A stretch of DNA of 64,000 nt from Haloplanus ruber (GTDB lineage Archaea; Halobacteriota; Halobacteria; Halobacteriales; Haloferacaceae). The stretch's first letter is position 1; the number at the start of each line of letters is the position of its first letter. The position numbers and the translations under genes are program-made. A model generated the notes under the pieces. That model was given only the letters and a program-made list of their open reading frames with translations, searched no databases and had not been told where the DNA came from. Shown one piece after another: positions 34,218-43,393 of this stretch. Location of the stretch: the NCBI RefSeq assembly GCF_024494725.1, contig NZ_JANHDK010000003.1, positions 124,001 to 188,000 of the forward strand, read 5' to 3'.

Positions 34218-34889
34218 ATGAGCGACGACTCCGATGTGCCCGGCCGCCCGGCGGACCGAGAGTCGCCGGTCGGCGAACCGGTCGTCCGCGCCGACCCGTC
34301 GGTGACGGGCGAACGGGCGAACGAGGCCGTGGGATTCGACCCCGACGACCCCGAAAGCGTGCAACTCGCCGCGGACGTGGTCCGCTCGTTCGCCGAGGAC
34401 ACCGTCGGGTCCGAGGACCACGTTTACATGCTCCGCGGGGCGGCGGCGTGTGCCGCGCTGGTCCGCGGCGTCGGCTCGTATAAGGCCGCCGCCGAGCGCG
34501 CCGGGGGTGACGTGTCGGTCGCCTTCATCCGCAAGTGGGCGCGGGTTCACGACCTCCCGCAGGCGATCCGCCGTCACGTCGCCCGGGGAACCATCGCCCC
34601 CACGGCGGCAAAACACATCGCCCGTGTCGGTGGCGACGACCGCTATGCGCTGGCGTGGGCGACGCTCGAACACGGTCTCACCGTCCGCGAGATTCGTCGC
34701 CTCGCGAGCGAGGTAAGCGACGGCCGCTCCGTCGACGCGGCCCTCGACGACCGTGGCCTCACCTTTGGCCGCATGGGGCTGACGCTCCCGCCCGCGCAGT
34801 ATATCGAACTCCGGCGCCGGGCGTCAATCGAGAACCGTGAGCCGGACGACCTGGTGGCCGAGGCGCTCTCGACGTATCTGGACTTGTGA
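34218..34889 (+). CDS. Haloarchaeal protein with ParB/KorB-like helical domain
   Basis: A 223-residue protein. After an acidic 45-residue N-terminus, the middle contains YKAAAERAGGDVSVAFIRKW followed by IAPTAAKHIARVGGDDRYAL and LTVREIRRLASE. This succession of helices is the pattern of the ParB/KorB helix-turn-helix domain. It lacks the ParB N-terminal CTP-binding box. The C-terminal end resembles a small ribbon-helix-helix. A DNA-binding role is inference; no ParA gene is nearby. Confidence 0.8.
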   Translation: MSDDSDVPGRPADRESPVGEPVVRADPSVTGERANEAVGFDPDDPESVQLAADVVRSFAEDTVGSEDHVYMLRGAAACAALVRGVGSYKAAAERAGGDVSVAFIRKWARVHDLPQAIRRHVARGTIAPTAAKHIARVGGDDRYALAWATLEHGLTVREIRRLASEVSDGRSVDAALDDRGLTFGRMGLTLPPAQYIELRRRASIENREPDDLVAEALSTYLDL

Positions 34890-34929
34890 CCGGCGTTCCC
34901 TCCGCCGGCGGCCGTCGTCGCTGAAAACG

Positions 34930-34936
34930 CTTATAC
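34930..34936 (+). promoter_or_regulatory. TATA box of tRNA-Lys
   Basis: CTTATAC lies 26-32 bases before the tRNA 5' end, the usual position for an archaeal tRNA promoter. Confidence 0.5.
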
Positions 34937-34961
34937 GTGTGCCAACGATATTTTTCGGTGA

Positions 34962-35035
<74 letters not shown>

Positions 35036-35217
35036 TGAGAAATCCGCGAGCGACAGCGAGCGGTTTCGAACGACCCGTGGAGGAGTTGAATCGGGGAACG
35101 GAGCGAAGCGGAGTGACCGTGGTTCACCTCTCTCCCCGCTTCTTCGGCAAACGAGAGCGAGAAGCGACGAGGCTACTGAAGGCCGCTCCACGAGCGGGCG
35201 GCGACACGCTTCACCGC

Positions 35218-35808
35218 TCATCCGACGACGACCAGTCGTGCCTCGACCGGCCGGCGCCCGTTGACGACCACGCCGACCGTGTGGTGGCCGCCGGCCGGAT
35301 TTCGGGTGACACCGTACTCGACGAACAGGGTGCAGTCGGTTGGTGGGTCGGCGAACCGCGCGACGAGCGCTCCGTCGGTCGTGACCTGCCACGACGTCGC
35401 CTCAACGGTCCGGTCGTCGTCGGTCCGAACTTGCAGGTCGCGGGTTCGCGCCGCCGCGGCATCGAGCGATCCGTAGTCGACCCGGACGGTTCGTACGGGG
35501 GTGGTAGCCCCCAGTACGAGCGTATGCTCGACGGGTCCGCCGGTGTCGCCCGGTACAGCAGGATCCGCGAGAAGCGTCGCTGTCGGGGGGCGGCCACCCT
35601 CGGCGTCCGCCCACCCGGAACGGGGCTGTCCCTCGGCGAGCGGCGTCCAGCACGCGAGATCAACGGCATCCGGCCGCGTCGATGGTGCCACGGTCGGTCC
35701 CGTGTTCCCGCCGGTGTCGACCGATCTGTCTCGAACCCGGGGTGGCGGCGGGCTGACGAGGGCTTCGAGCGCCGCACGTGGTGACCGCTGACTCTCTCGT
35801 GGATGCAT
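35218..35808 (-). CDS. Hypothetical protein
   Basis: A 196-residue frame with haloarchaeal coding character, especially after residue 45. It begins MHPRESQRSPRAALEAL, has a Pro/Asp-rich N-terminal third and ends in a beta-rich region with PVEHTLVLGATTPVRTVRVD and NGRRPVEARLVVVG, as in an immunoglobulin-like domain. No family is recognised. The real start could be a later GTG, since the first 20 residues are basic and atypical. Confidence 0.55.
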   Translation of the reverse strand: MHPRESQRSPRAALEALVSPPPPRVRDRSVDTGGNTGPTVAPSTRPDAVDLACWTPLAEGQPRSGWADAEGGRPPTATLLADPAVPGDTGGPVEHTLVLGATTPVRTVRVDYGSLDAAAARTRDLQVRTDDDRTVEATSWQVTTDGALVARFADPPTDCTLFVEYGVTRNPAGGHHTVGVVVNGRRPVEARLVVVG

Positions 35809-35901
35809 AGCCGTCGGTGTACGGGTGAATTCCTGTCAGTAACCGCTCCCTGTGGGTCGGGTAAGCGAGGCTTACCCCAACCCGCCCCAGGGTACGGGAC
35901 G

Positions 35902-36369
35902 TCACTCCAGGTTCTCGCCCTGGTAGCTCCCGTCGTAGGTGCCGTCGTGGTTCGCCTCCGCGAGAACGAGCTGTGCCACCCGTGCGCCCGGCTCGATTTC
36001 GATTCCGGCGTGGACGGCCAACAGTCCCTCGCCGCGGCCCTCGTAGCCGGCGTCCCAGACGGCGGTGTGGAGCATGGCGGCGTTGCGCATCAGCGACGAC
36101 CGCGGGTAGACGAATCCGATGTGACCCTCGGGAATCTGAAGCCGCTCGCCGTACTGAAGAACGTACCCGCCGGGCGACAGCGCCCACGCCTCGGCGTCGG
36201 CGTCGGGCTCTACGGGGTCGCGTTCGCCGATCCGCTTGTCGTCGCGGCCGATCCGGCCACCCGTGGGTTCGAGAATCGCTTCGGCGGTCAGATCGAGGCC
36301 GTTCGGTTGCACCTGTTCGGGGGCCACCGGCGTCGCGTGTTCGGCGACGAACGAACCGGAACGGAACAT
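35902..36369 (-). CDS. dut: dUTPase / dCTP deaminase-fold protein
   Basis: A 155-residue trimeric beta-barrel nucleotidohydrolase. Conserved blocks are QPNGLDLTAEAI, YPRSSLMRNAAML, DAGYEGRGEG and ARVAQLVLAEA. It removes dUTP to keep uracil out of DNA. In archaea dUTPase, dCTP deaminase and bifunctional forms share this fold; the haloarchaeal form is usually called dUTP diphosphatase. The start MFRSGSFV at 36369 fits the family. Confidence 0.85.
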   Translation of the reverse strand: MFRSGSFVAEHATPVAPEQVQPNGLDLTAEAILEPTGGRIGRDDKRIGERDPVEPDADAEAWALSPGGYVLQYGERLQIPEGHIGFVYPRSSLMRNAAMLHTAVWDAGYEGRGEGLLAVHAGIEIEPGARVAQLVLAEANHDGTYDGSYQGENLE

Positions 36370-36534
36370 ACCGGACTGTCGCCGACGGTGGACAAAACCG
36401 TGCCGATGGACGGCTCATCGCCGGAATCTCGGGACTCCTCGTCACCAGGTGCGCCATATATATTCATACAGAGATGGCCTAAAACTTGTGGTAGACGCCC
36501 CGGCGAACGGATTTAGGGTCAGCGAAGGCGCGGG

Positions 36535-36540
36535 ATTTAT
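36535..36540 (+). promoter_or_regulatory. TATA box of aconitase copy 1
   Basis: ATTTAT lies 29-34 bases before the ATG at 36569. A second AT-rich run (CATATATATTCATACA, 36455-36470) lies further up in the same 199-base gap and might be another promoter. Confidence 0.45.
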
Positions 36541-36568
36541 GTCCATCGGCGAGCGATGCCCGGACGTT

Positions 36569-38545
36569 ATGGGACAGACGCTCACAGAGAAGATCCTCGA
36601 CGACCACCTCGTTGAGGGGGATCTCGAACCCGGCGAGGAGATCGGGATCGAGATCGATCAGGTGCTCACACAGGACACGACTGGGACGATGGTCTGGCTC
36701 CAGTTCGAGGCGCTCGAACTCGACGAAGTCCAGACCGAACTCGCCGCGCAGTACTGTGACCACCAGACCTACCAGTTTGACTTCAAGAACACCGACGACC
36801 ACCGCTTCCTCCGGTCGGCCGCCGGCACCTACGGCGCCTACTTCTCCCGGCCGGGCAACGGCATCTGCCACAACGTCCACAAGGAGAACTTCGCCGCACC
36901 CGGGAAGACGATGCTCGGATCGGACTCCCACACCCCGACGCCGGGCGGCCTCGGCGAACTCGCCATCGGCGCGGGTGGGCTAGACGTCGCCGTCGCGATG
37001 GGCGGTGGCCCCTACTTCGTCGAGATGCCCGAAGTCGTGAACGTCCGCTTGGAGGGCGAACTGCCCGAGTGGGCGACCGCCAAGGACCTCATCCTCGAGA
37101 TGCTCCGTCGTCTGTCGGTCAAAGGCGGCGTCGGCAAGGTCTTCGAGTACACCGGGCCGGGCGTCGAGAGTTTGACCGTCCCCGAGCGCACCACGATCAC
37201 GAACATGGGGACGGAACTCGGCGCGACCACCTCCATCTTCCCGACCGACGAGCGCACGAAGACCTACCTCGAACGACAGGGTCGCGGCGAGGAGTACGTC
37301 GAACTCTCGCCCGACGAGGACGCGGAGTACGCCGACGAAATCGTCGTCGACCTCTCGGAACTCGAACCGCTGATCTCCGCGCCGTCGATGCCGGACAACG
37401 TCGTCCCCGTCCGCGAGGTAGCGGGCGAGGACGTCGAACAGGTCATCGTCGGCTCCTGTACCAACGGCGGCTACGCCGACATCCTGCCCGCGGCGAAGAT
37501 GGTCGCGGACCGCGAGATCAAAAAGGACCTCGAGATGATCGTCGCGCCCGGATCGAAACAGGCCGGCGAACTCCTCGCCCGCGAGGGCTGGACCGCCGAG
37601 ATGATGGCCGCCGGGGTCAACGTCTCCGAGTCGACCTGTGGCCCCTGTATTGGCATCGGGCACGTTCCCGCCTCTGACTCCGTCTCCCTGCGGACCTTCA
37701 ACCGCAACTTCGAGGGCCGTTCGGGAATCGAGGACGACTCCGTCTACCTCTGCTCGCCGCAGGTCGCCGCCGCGGCGGCGCTCAAAGGCGAAATCGTCGA
37801 CCCGCGGGATCTGGCCGAGGAACTCGGCGACCTAGAGTCGCCGGGTGTCGAACTCCCCGACCAGTACGACGGCTCGAAAGCCGACATCATCGACCCCGAC
37901 GATGCCGTCGACGACGACCTGATCAAGGGGCCGAACATCGGTGACGTCCCGCTCAAGGACCCCCTGGGTGCGGACATCGCCGGTGAGACGCTCCTGAAGA
38001 TGCCCGACAACATCACGACCGACCACATCATCCCGGCCACGTCGGACATCCTGAAGTACCGCTCGAACATCGACAAGCTCTCTGAGTTCACCCTCTCCCG
38101 GGTCGACGAGTCCTTCGCGGAGCGCGCCAAGGCGTCGGACCACGGCGTCCTCGTCGCCGGCGAGAACTACGGTCAGGGGTCCTCGCGTGAACACGCCGCG
38201 ATGTGTCCGATGTATCTCGGCGTTGAGGCCGTTCTCGCGCAGTCGTTCGCTCGCATCCACAAGGCGAACCTGTACAACTTCGGTCTCCTGCCGCTGACCA
38301 TCGACGAAGAGACCTACGAGCGGATTGAGCAAGGCGACCACGTCGAAGTCGTCGACGACGTGGCCGCCGCGGTGGAGTCGGGCGCCGAGGAGTTCACGGT
38401 GCGCGTCAACGACGAGTGGGAGGCAACCGCCGAGTTCGACGCCTCCGAGCGCGAACGCGAAATCCTCGCGGCCGGTGGCAAGCTCACGCTGACGAAACAG
38501 CAGTACGACGAGGACGCGGGCGGCGCGACGCCAGCCGACGACTGA
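36569..38545 (+). CDS. acn: Aconitate hydratase, copy 1
   Basis: A 658-residue [4Fe-4S] enzyme that interconverts citrate and isocitrate. Cluster cysteines are visible in GSCTNGGY and STCGPCIGIGH. Substrate-binding segments DSHTPT, NMGTELGATTSIFP and GENYGQGSSREHA are intact, as is the small swivelling domain after about residue 480. The ATG at 36569 (MGQTLTEKIL) matches the paralogue at 52025. Over the first 56 residues the two copies are identical at 41 positions. Which copy serves the citrate cycle cannot be decided from sequence alone. Confidence 0.93.
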   Translation: MGQTLTEKILDDHLVEGDLEPGEEIGIEIDQVLTQDTTGTMVWLQFEALELDEVQTELAAQYCDHQTYQFDFKNTDDHRFLRSAAGTYGAYFSRPGNGICHNVHKENFAAPGKTMLGSDSHTPTPGGLGELAIGAGGLDVAVAMGGGPYFVEMPEVVNVRLEGELPEWATAKDLILEMLRRLSVKGGVGKVFEYTGPGVESLTVPERTTITNMGTELGATTSIFPTDERTKTYLERQGRGEEYVELSPDEDAEYADEIVVDLSELEPLISAPSMPDNVVPVREVAGEDVEQVIVGSCTNGGYADILPAAKMVADREIKKDLEMIVAPGSKQAGELLAREGWTAEMMAAGVNVSESTCGPCIGIGHVPASDSVSLRTFNRNFEGRSGIEDDSVYLCSPQVAAAAALKGEIVDPRDLAEELGDLESPGVELPDQYDGSKADIIDPDDAVDDDLIKGPNIGDVPLKDPLGADIAGETLLKMPDNITTDHIIPATSDILKYRSNIDKLSEFTLSRVDESFAERAKASDHGVLVAGENYGQGSSREHAAMCPMYLGVEAVLAQSFARIHKANLYNFGLLPLTIDEETYERIEQGDHVEVVDDVAAAVESGAEEFTVRVNDEWEATAEFDASEREREILAAGGKLTLTKQQYDEDAGGATPADD

Positions 38546-38686
38546 GACGGCCCGTCGCGACTGTCTCCGCGTCGTCGCTTCCGTGACGCCGTCCGGGCCG
38601 TTCGACTCTCGATTTTTTGCGGTACGGAGAACGTCGACCCGCGCACTCGCTAGGAACCGAGACGCAAGCGGCCCGTGAGATGGCGG

Positions 38687-39820
38687 TTACTCCTCGGTCA
38701 CGACCGTGCCGCCCACGGACGGCTCGTGGTCGGCCGGGCGTTCGATGCGCGGGCTTTCGGGCCGCACACCGTCGAAGAGATCGATCTTCTCGGGGGGCAA
38801 CCGAAGGGAGAGGGTATCGCCCTGTTCGACTGCGAGGTCGGGGTCGATTTCGGCCAGGAACTCGGTGTCGTCGAGGACGATGTGGACGATCTGGACGTTC
38901 CCCATCAGTTCGACCACGTCGACGGTCGCCTCGAAGGTGTACTCGTCGGGGGAGTCGACGATCTGGACACTCTCGGGGCGGACGCCGAGCGTGAGCGGAG
39001 TGGCCGTCGACGCGTCGGCGAGGCCGTCGGGGACGCGAACGGACACGTCCCCGGCGTCGGCGTGGAACGTTCCGTCGGACAGCGATCCGGTGAGGAGGTT
39101 CATGCTCGGACTGCCGATGAACTCCGCGACGAACCGGTTGGCGGGCCGCTGGTACACCTCCTTCGGTGGGGCGAGTTGCTGGATCTTCCCTTCGTTCATC
39201 ACCGCGACGCGGTCGCCCATCGTCATCGCCTCCTCCTGGTTGTGTGTCACGTGGACCATCGTCACCCCGAGGTTCTGCTGGAGACGGACCACCTCCGTTC
39301 GCATCTCCTTGCGGAGCTTCGCGTCGAGATTCGCGAGCGGCTCGTCCATCAGGAACGCCTGTGGGTCGCGAACGAGCGCGCGGCCGAGCGCGACCCGCTG
39401 TTGTTGCCCGCCCGAGAGGTTCGCCGGTTTTCGGTCGAGTAGCTCCGTGATGTCGAGCATGGCCGCGGCCTCCTCGACGCGGCCGTCGACTTCCGCGTCG
39501 GGCACGTCACGGGCCTCCAGCGGGAAGGAGATATTCCCCCGGACGGTCCGATGTGGATAGAGCGCGAACGACTGGAACACCATCGCGATGTCGCGGTTCT
39601 GCGGCTGGACATCGTTGACGCGAATGCCGTCGATGCGGACGTCGCCGCTGGTCGGGGCTTCGAGGCCGGCGATCATCCGGAGTGTCGTCGACTTTCCGGA
39701 CCCCGACGGCCCGACGAGGACGACGAGTTCGCCGTCTTCGATGGTCAGCGATACGTCGTCGACGGCGACGATGTCGTCGCCGAACTCCTTGCGTACCGTA
39801 TCGAGTTCGATAGTAGTCAT
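38687..39820 (-). CDS. Sugar ABC transporter ATPase (MalK/UgpC type)
   Basis: A 377-residue ATPase. Walker A is GPSGSGKST, the signature motif is LSGGQQQR, Walker B is AFLMDEP, and the H-loop THNQEEA is present. The C-terminal OB-like regulatory domain after about residue 240 is typical of carbohydrate (CUT1) importers. It is the last gene of a four-gene unit (binding protein, two permeases, ATPase) and lies 79 bases after the second permease. The sugar is not known. Confidence 0.93.
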   Translation of the reverse strand: MTTIELDTVRKEFGDDIVAVDDVSLTIEDGELVVLVGPSGSGKSTTLRMIAGLEAPTSGDVRIDGIRVNDVQPQNRDIAMVFQSFALYPHRTVRGNISFPLEARDVPDAEVDGRVEEAAAMLDITELLDRKPANLSGGQQQRVALGRALVRDPQAFLMDEPLANLDAKLRKEMRTEVVRLQQNLGVTMVHVTHNQEEAMTMGDRVAVMNEGKIQQLAPPKEVYQRPANRFVAEFIGSPSMNLLTGSLSDGTFHADAGDVSVRVPDGLADASTATPLTLGVRPESVQIVDSPDEYTFEATVDVVELMGNVQIVHIVLDDTEFLAEIDPDLAVEQGDTLSLRLPPEKIDLFDGVRPESPRIERPADHEPSVGGTVVTEE

Positions 39821-39899
39821 TGTGTCAGGTGGTGAGGCTGGTGGGTGGCTGCGTTGCGCTGTCCGTCCCCGGACAGACGGACGGGGGTCGTCGCGGCGG

Positions 39900-40784
39900 T
39901 CATCCTTTCACCGCCCCGAGGGTGAGCCCGCGGACGAGCCGTTTCTGCATCAACAGCGAGATGACGATGATCGGGATCATGGCGAGCACCGATAGCGCGG
40001 CGACCTGGTTCCACAGGGTCGCGTGTCCGCCGACCAGCGACGGGATGATGACCGGGTAGGTCTGGGCGGCGTTGCGCGTAAACACGAGCGCGAACTGGAA
40101 CTCGTTCCACGAGAAGATCCAGACCAGTAGCGTCGTCGTGACGATACCCGGCGAGACGAGCGGTAACGACACCTTGAAGAACGCTTCGAGCCGCGAGTAG
40201 CCGTCCATGATCGCCGCCTCCTCGACGGCCTGGGGGATGTCCTGGAAGAAACTCCGCATCAGCCAGACGACGAGCGGGACGTTGAACGTCAGATACAGCA
40301 GCATCATCGTCGGATACGTGTCGATCATGCCGACCTGCCGGAACATGAAGAAGAGTGGGAGGATCGGGGCGATTGGTGGGAACATCCGAAGCGAGAGAAT
40401 CCAGAACGCCAGATGTTTTCCCCCGACCTTGCCCGGATTCCGGGCGTAGGCGTACCCCGCGGGCACGCCGATGAGCATGGCGATGGCCGTCGCGCCGACG
40501 CTGACGATGACGCTGTTTACGAGCACCGACGAGCCCGCACCGGTGAGGATATCGACGTACGGCGAGACGGTGAACGTCTCGGGGACGAACGTCGGCGGGA
40601 ACGTCTGGGTTTCGGGCGCCGGCTTGAACGACGTGTTCACCGTCCAGTACAGCGGGAACAGCGTCGTCACGAGAATGACGCTGACGAGGGAGGTGACCCC
40701 GATGGTACGGAAGGCTCCCCGAAGCGAGACGGGGTCCTCGGTGGCGCCGAACAGTCGGTGGCGAGTCCACTCGACGACGCTCAT
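39900..40784 (-). CDS. Sugar ABC transporter permease (MalG type)
   Basis: A 294-residue inner-membrane permease with six predicted helices. The cytoplasmic coupling loop (EAA motif) reads EEAAIMDGYSRLEAF, where it contacts the ATPase. The conserved WNEFQFALVF segment is in the last third. It shares four bases (ATGA) with the MalF-type partner at 40781, so the two are co-translated. Confidence 0.92.
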   Translation of the reverse strand: MSVVEWTRHRLFGATEDPVSLRGAFRTIGVTSLVSVILVTTLFPLYWTVNTSFKPAPETQTFPPTFVPETFTVSPYVDILTGAGSSVLVNSVIVSVGATAIAMLIGVPAGYAYARNPGKVGGKHLAFWILSLRMFPPIAPILPLFFMFRQVGMIDTYPTMMLLYLTFNVPLVVWLMRSFFQDIPQAVEEAAIMDGYSRLEAFFKVSLPLVSPGIVTTTLLVWIFSWNEFQFALVFTRNAAQTYPVIIPSLVGGHATLWNQVAALSVLAMIPIIVISLLMQKRLVRGLTLGAVKG

Positions 40785-41725
40785 ACGACCCGATCACCCC
40801 CCTCGCCCCGTTCGAGCACGGATAGGAACACGTTCGCGAGGACGACTGCGAACAGCAAGAGAAGCCAGCTCATCGCGGTTGCCTTCCCCATCGAGAAGGA
40901 GTCGAATCCGAGCAGGTAGTTGTAGTACGTCGCCAGTTCCGACGAGGTGCCGGGGCCGCCGCCGGTCATGACGAACATCTTATCGAAGAACTTGAACGCG
41001 TCCATCGCCCGCAGCAGAATCGCGATGGCGATGACACCTTTCATCTGTGGGAGCGTGACGTGACGGAAGGTAAACCACCGGTCGGCGCCGTCGATACGTG
41101 CAGCCTCGTAGAGGTCCTCGCTGATCGACAGTCGCCCGGTATAGAGGATGAGGATCATGAACGGCGTCCACTGCCAGATGTCGGCGATGAGGACGCTGTT
41201 CAGCGACATCGCCGTCGACGACAGCCACGGCGGTTGGCCCACACCGACCGCCCCCAGTAGGTAGTTGATCGGCCCGAACGACTCCTGAAAGAGGAGCCGC
41301 CAGATGAGTCCCGCGACGATAGGGGCCATCATCATCGGGAGCAAGAGCAACGTAAACAGGACCGTCGTCACGCGACCACGCGTGTAGTTCGCCATGAACA
41401 GCGCGATGGCGAAGCCGAGTGTGAACTCGATGGCGACGCCGAAGCCAACGTAGTAGGCCGTGTTGCCGATGGTCGTCCAGAACCGCTCGCTCGTCAGCAG
41501 ATCCGCGTAGTTCGCGAGGCCGACGAACGCACCGTTGCGTGTTGCCACAGAGAGGTTGAGGTCGGTGAAACTGGTCCACAGCGACCAGAGCATCGGAAAG
41601 ATGACCAGCGCGAGCAGGATGAGTAGCGCCGGAATCGCGAACCAGTATTCGAGGTGTTCGTTTCGGACGTAGCTACTGAGGCCGGTCGAGCGATGTGCCT
41701 GCGTATCGTCGGATGATGATGCCAT
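40781..41725 (-). CDS. Sugar ABC transporter permease (MalF type)
   Basis: A 314-residue permease with a cytoplasmic N-terminus, six or more membrane helices and the EAA loop YEAARIDGADRWFTFRH. It forms the channel with the MalG-type protein. It starts 82 bases after the stop of the binding protein gene. Length and layout are normal for CUT1 transporters. Confidence 0.92.
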   Translation of the reverse strand: MASSSDDTQAHRSTGLSSYVRNEHLEYWFAIPALLILLALVIFPMLWSLWTSFTDLNLSVATRNGAFVGLANYADLLTSERFWTTIGNTAYYVGFGVAIEFTLGFAIALFMANYTRGRVTTVLFTLLLLPMMMAPIVAGLIWRLLFQESFGPINYLLGAVGVGQPPWLSSTAMSLNSVLIADIWQWTPFMILILYTGRLSISEDLYEAARIDGADRWFTFRHVTLPQMKGVIAIAILLRAMDAFKFFDKMFVMTGGGPGTSSELATYYNYLLGFDSFSMGKATAMSWLLLLFAVVLANVFLSVLERGEGGDRVV

Positions 41726-41807
41726 CGATGATTACCTCCGTCGTCGCGTCCGCCCGGACCGGTACAGTCTGGCGGGGACCGGGCTCGCTCGGCGCACTGC
41801 CATCTCC

Positions 41808-43301
41808 TCACTCCCAGATGCCCGCGTTCTGCCAGGCCTCGATGACGTTGCTGTAGTACTCCTGTTGCTGTTCGCGACCGAGGTCCTCGACGATACTCTC
41901 CCACTCGCTCTCGACGTTCTCGAGGGTCTCCTCGACGCCGGTTTCGCCGCTGACGAACCGCGAGATTTCGACGTCGAGGGCGTTGATGTAATCCTGTGAT
42001 CCGGGCCAGTACGGCACCGGGTACCCCTGTTCGAGGGTCGCCTGCACGGCCGAGGTGTACTGCTCCGCGCTCTCCATATCCTGGAAGGCGACGGACTCCT
42101 CTGGGGCGTCACGGTACGGGTTCTCCTGGGTGAACGGTTCGGGATCGGAGAGTTGCGAGGTGCGGAACGGGTCCTCGCCACAGCCGGGGTCGGAGACCAT
42201 ATGCGTGCTGTACTCCGGCAGCGTGAACGTCTGTGCGAAGCGGTAGGCGGCGAGTTTCTGTTCGTCGCTGACGCCCGACGTGACACCGAGGACGCGCCCG
42301 ACCGGCATCGAACTGGCGGCACGACCGTCCTCCCAGCCGGGGACGGCCGCCCCACCCCAGTTACCCCGCGTCGCCTCCGACACCGCCGCCTTCTTCGGCA
42401 CGTCCGTCCACTGGATGACCATCGCGACGTTGCCGCCGGTGAACGCGTCCCGAAGCTCGGGGTAGCCGTAGCTTGCCGTATCGTCCGGGGAGTACTGAAT
42501 CGTCTCCTGCCACGACTCTAGGGCGCGTCGCCCCGCCTCGGTGTTGATCTGCGGGTTCATCTCTTCGTCGAAGTACACCCCGCCGAGGCCGCCAAAGCGG
42601 GTGAGGAACCAGCCGTAGGCGTTGCCCCGCTTTCCGTAGGTGGCGACGCCGTGGTCGATATCGTCGGTCTCCTCGGTGAAGTAGCGCGCAACCTCGTTGA
42701 ACTCGGCCCAGGTTTCTGGCACCTCGATGTCGTGTTGCTCGAAGAGGTCCCGGCGGTAGACGAGCATCAACACGTCGCCGTCGATGGGGAGCGCGTACGT
42801 GCTCCCACCCCACTGGGTGTACATATCGCGATACGGCTTGAGCAGGTCGTCGAACTGGGGATTCCAGCCCTCGATTTCCATCATGTCGTCCAGCGGCTGG
42901 AGGTGGCCGTTGGCGGCGAACGTTCCCAGATACTGCGGGTAGAAGCTCACGAGGTCGAACGCCCCGGAGTTGCTCGTGAACTCCGTCATCAGATTCGAGT
43001 ACAGGTTGTTGAACCCGAAGCCGTTGATCTCGCCGAGTTCGACACCGGTGTCCTCCTGAATCGAGTCGCTGAACCACTGGAAGGGGTTCGTGTTGTGTCC
43101 CTCGTCGATGGCAAGCGAGATGGACGTCCCGTCGACCGCCGAATCAGGGTCGTCCGGAATGCTCATCTCACCGCCGCCGCCACCGCCACCACCACCGATA
43201 CAACCCGACAGCCCGGCCGCCGCGGCAGCGCTCGCCGCGCTCATCCCGCGGATGAACCGCCGCCGGCTCATCCCGTCGGTTTGGTTGTGAGTGTCAGTCA
43301 T
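41808..43301 (-). CDS. Sugar-binding lipoprotein of ABC transporter
   Basis: A 497-residue family 1 extracellular solute-binding protein. The N-terminus has a twin-arginine signal (SRRRFIRG) and a lipobox (GLSGC), followed by a run of nine glycines that forms a flexible tether. The mature domain contains segments typical of sugar binders, such as YALPIDGDVLMLVYRRDLF and NVAMVIQW. The start at 43301 (MTDTHNQTDG) places the Tat motif 12 residues in. It heads the transporter operon, behind an AT-rich promoter. Confidence 0.92.
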   Translation of the reverse strand: MTDTHNQTDGMSRRRFIRGMSAASAAAAAGLSGCIGGGGGGGGGEMSIPDDPDSAVDGTSISLAIDEGHNTNPFQWFSDSIQEDTGVELGEINGFGFNNLYSNLMTEFTSNSGAFDLVSFYPQYLGTFAANGHLQPLDDMMEIEGWNPQFDDLLKPYRDMYTQWGGSTYALPIDGDVLMLVYRRDLFEQHDIEVPETWAEFNEVARYFTEETDDIDHGVATYGKRGNAYGWFLTRFGGLGGVYFDEEMNPQINTEAGRRALESWQETIQYSPDDTASYGYPELRDAFTGGNVAMVIQWTDVPKKAAVSEATRGNWGGAAVPGWEDGRAASSMPVGRVLGVTSGVSDEQKLAAYRFAQTFTLPEYSTHMVSDPGCGEDPFRTSQLSDPEPFTQENPYRDAPEESVAFQDMESAEQYTSAVQATLEQGYPVPYWPGSQDYINALDVEISRFVSGETGVEETLENVESEWESIVEDLGREQQQEYYSNVIEAWQNAGIWE

Positions 43302-43328
43302 GCCGTCCTTGACGATCACGACGATTAC

Positions 43329-43338
43329 TAATAAAAAT
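43329..43338 (-). promoter_or_regulatory. TATA box of the sugar ABC operon
   Basis: The minus-strand sequence ATTTTTATTA lies 28-37 bases before the ATG at 43301, the best promoter candidate for the four-gene transporter operon. The SDR gene upstream on the same strand ends at 43394, so it may be transcribed separately. Confidence 0.5.
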
Positions 43339-43393
43339 TGCCGACGGTTCTCTCGGGTGACACCGCGGGTCCCGTCCCGGCGTCGCCGGCGGG

